Source: Terriglobia bacterium (GTDB taxonomy: Bacteria; Acidobacteriota; Terriglobia; JAIQFV01). Taken from it: a DNA stretch of 41,337 nt. The notes beneath the pieces were generated by a model, which did no database searches, was not told the origin of the DNA, and was given only the letters and a program-made list of their open reading frames with translations. This document shows, piece after piece, positions 36,557 through 41,337 of this stretch. A program made the translations under genes and the position numbers. The stretch covers positions 1 through 41,337 of the forward strand of contig JAIQFY010000045.1 of assembly GCA_020072965.1 (NCBI GenBank). The letters are read 5' to 3'. Every line of letters begins with the position of its first letter. Position 1 is the first letter of the stretch.

Positions 36557-37543
36557 ATGAGAACAGAATCATTGAATGGTGTCGCTCGAAGCGCTTTTCT
36601 CGCCGTCCTGGCGACTGTCCTGCTCTGCGCTCCAGCGTTCCTTTCCTGCGCAGCGCCGCAATCGCAGTCGAAGGCGCCCGCGGCTTCGCAGTCGGCGCAT
36701 AAGGGGTTTGCCACGCCGAGAGATGCGGCGGACGCGCTGATCCAGGCAGCGGAAACCTACGATGTGCCTGCCTTGCTCGAGATTCTGGGCCCGGAGGGCG
36801 AGCCGCTGGTGACCTCCGAGGATCCGGTGCGTGATAAGAGCAATTCCCACGCCTTTGCCGCCCGGGCTCACGAGAAACAATCGGTGGCCGTCGATAAGGC
36901 GAACCCCAACCGTGCTTGGTTTTCGGTCGGCAATGAGGACTGGCCGCTGCCGATCCCGCTGGTCAAGAAAGCGGGCAAGTGGTACTTCGACTCTAAGGCT
37001 GGCCGTGAGGAGATCCTCTACCGCCGCATCGGGGCGAACGAATTGGACGCCATCGCCATTTGCCGCGGTTTCGTGGAGGCGCAGAAAGAATATGCCCTGC
37101 AGGTGCACGATGATTCCGGCGTCAACCAGTACGCACAGCGGATCATCAGCACGCCCGGGAAGCAGGACGGCCTTTACTGGCAGAACGCAGATGGGACGCC
37201 GGGCGGCCCGATCAGCGAGTTTGTCGCCAAGGCCATCGAGGAAGGCTACTCCGTGGACAAACGATCCGCATTCCACGGTTACTATTTTCACGTGTTGAAG
37301 GGCCAGGGCCCCGCGGCGCCGCTGGGCGAACTCGACTACGTAATCAAGGGAGTGATGATCGGAGGATTTGCGCTCATCGTGGTGCCGGCCGAATACCGGG
37401 TCACGGGAGTGCAAACTTTCATGGTCAGTCAGGACGGAATCGTCTACCAGAAAGACCTGGGGCCGGACTCTCTCAACATCGCCAAGAAAATTGAGCGCTA
37501 CAACCCCGACAAGAGTTGGCATATCACTTCCGATGATTGGTGA
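36557..37543 (+). CDS. DUF2950 family exported protein
   Basis: 328 aa. N-terminal signal (FLAVLATVLLCAPAFLSCAAP, possibly a weak lipobox FLSC). The family pattern follows: FATPRDAADALIQAAETYD, then WPLPIPLVKKAGKWYFDSKAG, EILYRRIGANELDAIAICRGF, QKEYA, LYWQNADGTPGGPISEF, FHGYYFHVLKGQG, GGFALIVVPAEYRVTGVQTFM and YQKDLGP. ATG 36557 is chosen because AAGGAG lies 7 bases upstream; ATG 36539 is the alternative. It is 26 bases after the DUF3300 stop, so the two are co-transcribed. Function unknown. Confidence 0.93.
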   Translation: MRTESLNGVARSAFLAVLATVLLCAPAFLSCAAPQSQSKAPAASQSAHKGFATPRDAADALIQAAETYDVPALLEILGPEGEPLVTSEDPVRDKSNSHAFAARAHEKQSVAVDKANPNRAWFSVGNEDWPLPIPLVKKAGKWYFDSKAGREEILYRRIGANELDAIAICRGFVEAQKEYALQVHDDSGVNQYAQRIISTPGKQDGLYWQNADGTPGGPISEFVAKAIEEGYSVDKRSAFHGYYFHVLKGQGPAAPLGELDYVIKGVMIGGFALIVVPAEYRVTGVQTFMVSQDGIVYQKDLGPDSLNIAKKIERYNPDKSWHITSDDW

Positions 37544-37682
37544 GGGATTTCCTCTGTTCCCCTTCCCGCTTTCCGACGGATGAACAGAAGTGTTGGGCAG
37601 CGGCGAACGCGAGGGTCGGACATTTCGCAGATGCTGGCATATCCCAGGATTTCGGTCTTGGGTGAAAAGGTGGCGTGACACT

Positions 37683-40600
37683 ATGAATAACTCGCAAAGC
37701 TCGAAAACGTTTTTGGCGCAGACGGTAAGTTTGAATCCCCTCTCCAGTCGTTCCCTCACGAAAAGTGGAAACGCCTCGGGGCCACAGGGGCCGCAGATCC
37801 GGGGGTGGATTCCACTCATTATGCTTGCGGTTCTCCTGTTTCCACTTGGCATGCTCCACGCCCAGCAGGATCAAGTGGCTGCCCTCAAGCAGTCATTGGG
37901 CGAGAACCAGAGGAAGTTGCGGCAATACCAGTGGATTGAGACCACCATTGTCAGCCTGAAGGGAGAGGAGAAGTCACGGATTCAAAAACGGTGCTCCTAC
38001 GGGCCCGATGGCAAGGTGCAAAAACAGCAGATTAGCGCGCCTCCGGAACAGCCTTCCAAAGGCGGGTTGAAGGGCAAGATAATTGCAAAGAAAAAGGAAG
38101 AATTATCGGATTACATGAAGAATGCCGTTGCCCTGATCCACCAGTATCTGCCGCCTGATCCTAAACGCATTCAGTCGGCCAAGGACGCGGGCAAACTTTC
38201 CATCACACCCATTGGTTCGGGCAGCGCCCGACTGCAGTTCACCGATTTTGTCAAGCCGGCCGATTCCCTCACCATCAACCTCCAGGGAACCAGTATCCAA
38301 CAGGTTAAGGTGGCCACTTATCTGGAATCGCAAAAGGATGCTGTTACGCTTGACGCGAGTTTCGCCACCCTGGAAGACGGGGCCAGCTATACGGCCAAGA
38401 CCGTGCTTCTCGCCCCCGAGAAGAAAATCCAGGTCGTCGTTCAGAACTCCAGCTACCAAATGGTCGCCGCGGCGTCACCACCGCCGCCACCAACGCAGGT
38501 GCAATCCGCTGCTGTGGACCCGGGATGGCCCCGTGAAAGAGTGCAACAAGGCACCCGGCTGATCACCTACGAGCCACAAGTTGATGAGTGGAAGGACTTC
38601 AAAGATTTGCGCGCTCGGATGGCCGTCTCCCTTACGCCGGCGGGGGGCAAAGCGGTTATCGGAGCACTCAGTTTGAGCGCCCAAACGACGGTCAACACAG
38701 ACGATCACATGGTCGTGCTCAGCAACCTCCAGATTACCCGAACGGATTTTCCATCACTCGATCCGGAGACTGCCGCAAAAATGGAGCAGATGCTCAAGAC
38801 ATTCCTGCCCCAGTCCTACACCATCTCATTGGAGCGCCTGGTTGCCTGCGTTCCGAAGCCGGAATCAGCGCCCGCCATTCCGGTCAAGAACGACCCGCCC
38901 AGAATTTTTGTGAGCAATGGTCCGGCGATCCTGCTCTTCATTGATGGCGAGCCCGCGCTTGGAAAAATTAAGAACACGACATTGGAATTCGTCGTCAACA
39001 CGAGTTGGCCGCTTTTTCTCGAGACGCAATCTTCCAGGTACTTTCTCCTGGTGGACAAGCTGTGGATGACGGCAGGCAAGCTGGAAGGTCCATGGGCAGC
39101 GATAGGCAAACTCCCCGGCGAAATGTCCAAGCTCGCTCAGGATCCCGAGTGGAAAGATCTCAAGAAGGTAATTCCGCCGCCGGCCGGATCAGCGGCAGCA
39201 CCCCCAAAGGTATTTTACAGCACCGTCCCTGCAGAGGTTCTACTGTTCGCAGGGAAACCCGTCTTTGCGAAAATTGCCGGGACCCAGCTTCTTTACGCCA
39301 CAAATACGGACAGCAATCTTTTCATGGACGAAGCAGCGAAGCAGTATTACTATCTCACCTCGGGTCGGTGGTTTCGCGCCGGCACGCTCGAAGGCCCGTG
39401 GAGCTATGCTTCGGTCGACCTGCCGCCAGACTTCGCCCGGATTCCTTCCAACAGTCCAGCCTCTCGCGTCTTGATCTCCGTTCCCGGAACGGATGTAGCC
39501 AAGGATGCGGTTTTGATGGCTCAGATTCCAACCACCATGATCGTGAACCCCACTGCGGCCGCTGCGCAGGCCAAGGCCACCTATGATGGTCCCCCGCAGT
39601 TCAAGCCCATCGAAGGGACTTCGCTTTCTTACGCGACAAACACGCAAGACAAGGTGATCCGGGTCGGCGACGTTTACTACCTTTGCTTACAGGGAATCTG
39701 GTTTATGTCCGCGGCACCGACGGGGCCTTGGAAGACGGCGGAATCGATACCCAAAGAGATCTATACGATTCCGCCCAGTTCTCCCGTTTACAACGTCACC
39801 TACGTCACTCAGACCACGACATCCGATGGAAACGTAGAGGCTAGCCATACGGCAGGCTATGTGGGCGCGTTCATCATCGGCACCGCAGTGGGAGTGGCTA
39901 TTGCCAACGGCACGGGGTATTACTACCCCCCGTACATATACCATCCGCCTTACGGCTATCCTATCTACCACCCCTATCCGATGCCTTACGGCGCTTACTC
40001 CTACCACACTGCTACGGGAGCTTACGGCGTCGCGCAAACTGCGTACGGCCCTTATGGTTCCGCGACGCGGGCAGCTTCCTACAATCCGTACACCGGAACC
40101 TATGCTCGAGGTGCGTCCGTTTCTACGCCTTACGGCAGTAGGAGCGCCGCCCAAGCCTACAATCCTTACACGGGAACTTATGCAGCCACCAGGCAGGGGT
40201 CCAGCCCCACAGCACAGTGGGGGAGTTCAGTGGTCTCAACACCCTATCAAACCGCCTATACGCAGCACTACTCAACGGCACAAGGAACGGTCGGCAGGGC
40301 CCAAACCTCGTCCGGCGGAAAAGCCGTCGGGGCCAGCACGGCTTACGGAAGCGCTGGCGCAGTAAAGACGGCGAGCGGCGACGTGTACGCCGGCAAGGAT
40401 GGAAACGTCTACAAAAAAACAGACAGCGGATGGCAGACCTACAACAACAGCACCGGCAGTTGGAGCTCCGCCAGCAGCAACGCGCAACAGCAAGCCAAGA
40501 GTACGCAGCAGCAGCGTACCGCCTCCGGGCAGCCAACCGCGGCGTCCGCGCAGTCCACAGGACAACAGCAGGCCAAGAGTGCACAGCAGCAGCGTGCCCC

Positions 40601-40877
40601 CACCGGACAGCCAGCCGCGACTTCCGCGCCGTCTGCAGGGCAACAGCGGACACAGGCGGCTCAACAACAGCGCCCGGCAACTGGAGGTCAGGGAGCCACT
40701 CGTCCAAGCAGCCAATCGGGCGTCCAGCGGCAGGGTGGCGGCGAGCAAATGCAGGGCCTGCAAAAAGAGGCACAGAACCGGCAGCGAGGGGCGCAAGAGA
40801 GCCAACGCTTCCAGCAGGAGCGATCCAGTAGCGGCGGTAGCAGGGCCGGCGGAGGTGGTGGTGGACGCAGGCGTTAA
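37683..40877 (+). CDS. 1064-aa exported multi-repeat protein (DUF3300-like low-complexity tail)
   Basis: Signal peptide with a long basic start ends near LHAQ-QDQ (residue 60). Residues 60-280 match the stand-alone protein at 26740. A middle part (about 300-760) has three repeats of about 90 residues with the pattern GTxLxYATNT ... YYxLxxGxWFxAxxLxGPW ... IP. Next come a Gly-rich hydrophobic stretch and a Tyr/Pro-rich part with two YNPYTGTY units, then a Gln-rich part with 26-residue tandem repeats and a tail ending GGGGGGRRR. Such proteins are sometimes labelled carbohydrate-binding V/XII, which I cannot confirm. ATG 37683 has AAGGTGG about 10 bases upstream. It lies 139 bases after DUF2950. 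Probably surface or periplasmic. Confidence 0.85.
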   Translation: MNNSQSSKTFLAQTVSLNPLSSRSLTKSGNASGPQGPQIRGWIPLIMLAVLLFPLGMLHAQQDQVAALKQSLGENQRKLRQYQWIETTIVSLKGEEKSRIQKRCSYGPDGKVQKQQISAPPEQPSKGGLKGKIIAKKKEELSDYMKNAVALIHQYLPPDPKRIQSAKDAGKLSITPIGSGSARLQFTDFVKPADSLTINLQGTSIQQVKVATYLESQKDAVTLDASFATLEDGASYTAKTVLLAPEKKIQVVVQNSSYQMVAAASPPPPPTQVQSAAVDPGWPRERVQQGTRLITYEPQVDEWKDFKDLRARMAVSLTPAGGKAVIGALSLSAQTTVNTDDHMVVLSNLQITRTDFPSLDPETAAKMEQMLKTFLPQSYTISLERLVACVPKPESAPAIPVKNDPPRIFVSNGPAILLFIDGEPALGKIKNTTLEFVVNTSWPLFLETQSSRYFLLVDKLWMTAGKLEGPWAAIGKLPGEMSKLAQDPEWKDLKKVIPPPAGSAAAPPKVFYSTVPAEVLLFAGKPVFAKIAGTQLLYATNTDSNLFMDEAAKQYYYLTSGRWFRAGTLEGPWSYASVDLPPDFARIPSNSPASRVLISVPGTDVAKDAVLMAQIPTTMIVNPTAAAAQAKATYDGPPQFKPIEGTSLSYATNTQDKVIRVGDVYYLCLQGIWFMSAAPTGPWKTAESIPKEIYTIPPSSPVYNVTYVTQTTTSDGNVEASHTAGYVGAFIIGTAVGVAIANGTGYYYPPYIYHPPYGYPIYHPYPMPYGAYSYHTATGAYGVAQTAYGPYGSATRAASYNPYTGTYARGASVSTPYGSRSAAQAYNPYTGTYAATRQGSSPTAQWGSSVVSTPYQTAYTQHYSTAQGTVGRAQTSSGGKAVGASTAYGSAGAVKTASGDVYAGKDGNVYKKTDSGWQTYNNSTGSWSSASSNAQQQAKSTQQQRTASGQPTAASAQSTGQQQAKSAQQQRAPTGQPAATSAPSAGQQRTQAAQQQRPATGGQGATRPSSQSGVQRQGGGEQMQGLQKEAQNRQRGAQESQRFQQERSSSGGSRAGGGGGGRRR
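40485..40692 (+). repeat. 78-bp tandem repeat inside the 1064-aa protein gene
   Basis: Units start at 40485, 40563 and 40641 (third partial), each beginning CAACAGC and encoding QQQAKS(T/A)QQQR... of 26 residues. Period is exact, so length variation between strains by slippage is likely. Confidence 0.85.
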
Positions 40878-41178
40878 CACTTCCACGGTGGTCTGCTGCG
40901 GGTGCGCGAACTAGATGAACGTCCAGGATTGAGCGCACTCATTGTCAAAAACGTGCAAGAGAGCAATACGGGTAAAGAATCTTTGCCCTTATCGAAGTCC
41001 AGGATGTCGGATTTTCTCGTTAGGGATTCCCCTAGTTGTTGCAGCAACTCTTTCGGACTAGAAACTCAAGAAGGGAAATCTCGGCTCAGTAGGGTTCTTG
41101 ATCCAGCTTCAAGCGCCAACGGGTTACTGCTCCGGCGCCGATTACGCGTAATCAATCACAATAATTAAGGAGAGAAAC
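40878..41178. other. 301-base gap before the right bookend gene
   Basis: No gene. Bases from 40965 onward are the upstream part of the right inverted repeat, including about 70 bases (near 41005-41075) that the left copy lacks and that contain the imperfect palindrome AGTTGTTGCAGCAACT. Confidence 0.6.
41140..41153. promoter_or_regulatory. Perfect 14-bp palindrome upstream of right bookend gene
   Basis: GATTACGCGTAATC, 25 bases before ATG 41179, directly preceded by the palindrome CGGCGCCG. Identical in sequence and spacing to 744-757. Likely operator; regulator unknown. Confidence 0.6.
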
Positions 41179-41337
41179 ATGACAACGCACTGCGAAAAAA
41201 AGCACGGGATATTACGACTGGTTCTTTGGCTATTTGCTGCCGGATTGGTTATGGCGGCATCCTCGCCGGCATGGGCCCAGAGTTCCGATCAGAATTTTGC
41301 TGAGTTTACAGTCCAGGCCCAGTGGAAGAACTTCTCC
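41179..41337 (+). CDS. Outer-membrane beta-barrel-like protein, 5' part (paralogue of left-end gene)
   Basis: 53 codons to the window edge, with AAGGAG upstream of the ATG. It encodes the same signal peptide (cleavage near AWA-QSS) and the same mature start, SDQNFAEFTVQAQWKNFS, as the gene at 1-718. Only one residue differs (Leu for Val at position 12); four of the five base differences are silent. The rest of the gene lies outside the window. Confidence 0.85.
   Translation, partial: MTTHCEKKHGILRLVLWLFAAGLVMAASSPAWAQSSDQNFAEFTVQAQWKNFS

Larger units (their letters stand above)
40965..41337. repeat. Right copy of the long inverted repeat (pairs with 560-865)
   Basis: Matches the reverse complement of 560-865, with 5 mismatches over the 159 coding bases and about 2 over the 84 bases before the ATG. 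An insertion of about 70 bases separates the distal block (CGGGTAAA...TTATCGAAGTC) from the proximal block. The window ends inside this copy. Confidence 0.9.

Noticed and set aside
36569-37852. 427-codon minus-strand frame opposite the DUF2950 gene
   Set aside because: Shadow of DUF2950, whose family motifs on the plus strand are unmistakable.

Overview
This 41.3 kb window comes from a GC-rich Gram-negative bacterium. Outer-membrane barrels, an OmpA-type protein, an RND-type outer-membrane lipoprotein and many exported proteins point to a diderm. The mix of DUF4136, DUF3300, DUF2950 and DUF2252 proteins with GC-rich hairpin repeats looks most like Acidobacteriota or a neighbouring soil/sediment phylum. 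That placement is an inference. No rRNA, tRNA, transposase, integrase or CRISPR array was seen.

Layout: every gene from 1 to about 30.4 kb is on the minus strand and every gene from about 31 kb to the end is on the plus strand, so one divergent region (30.44-31.07 kb) organises the window. Left arm, in transcription order from 8.76 kb down to 1: sigma-54 activator (EBP1), a near-consensus -24/-12 promoter, ABM-domain protein, small exported helical protein, DUF202 membrane protein, CoA-disulfide reductase/rhodanese fusion, DUF2252 protein, and a truncated outer-membrane protein. Centre (9-25 kb): four cytoplasmic-type sulfatases (one of about 508 aa, three of about 790 aa), one anaerobic sulfatase maturase (radical SAM), the decayed tail of a second maturase, and a tightly coupled envelope cassette (DUF3302, PspB-like, HlyD adaptor, NodT-like outer-membrane lipoprotein). 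From 25 to 30.4 kb: small membrane proteins (DUF1622, DUF202), an exported protein, an OmpA/PKD barrel protein and a DUF4136 protein, separated by hairpin repeats. Right arm (31-41.3 kb): second sigma-54 activator (EBP2), second ABM protein, exported hypothetical protein, DUF3300, DUF2950, a 1064-aa exported repeat protein, and a second truncated copy of the outer-membrane gene seen at the left end.

The main theme is duplication. The two ends carry about 97% identical inverted copies of one outer-membrane gene with its upstream region and a perfect GATTACGCGTAATC palindrome. Moving outward from each activator, both arms read activator, ABM protein, other cargo, bookend gene. The cargo differs between arms. 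The sulfatases, DUF202 proteins, helical exported proteins and one exported domain are also duplicated. A reasonable reading is a sigma-54-controlled envelope/sulfur stress island that grew by duplication around a sulfatase core. Functions of most small exported proteins remain unknown.
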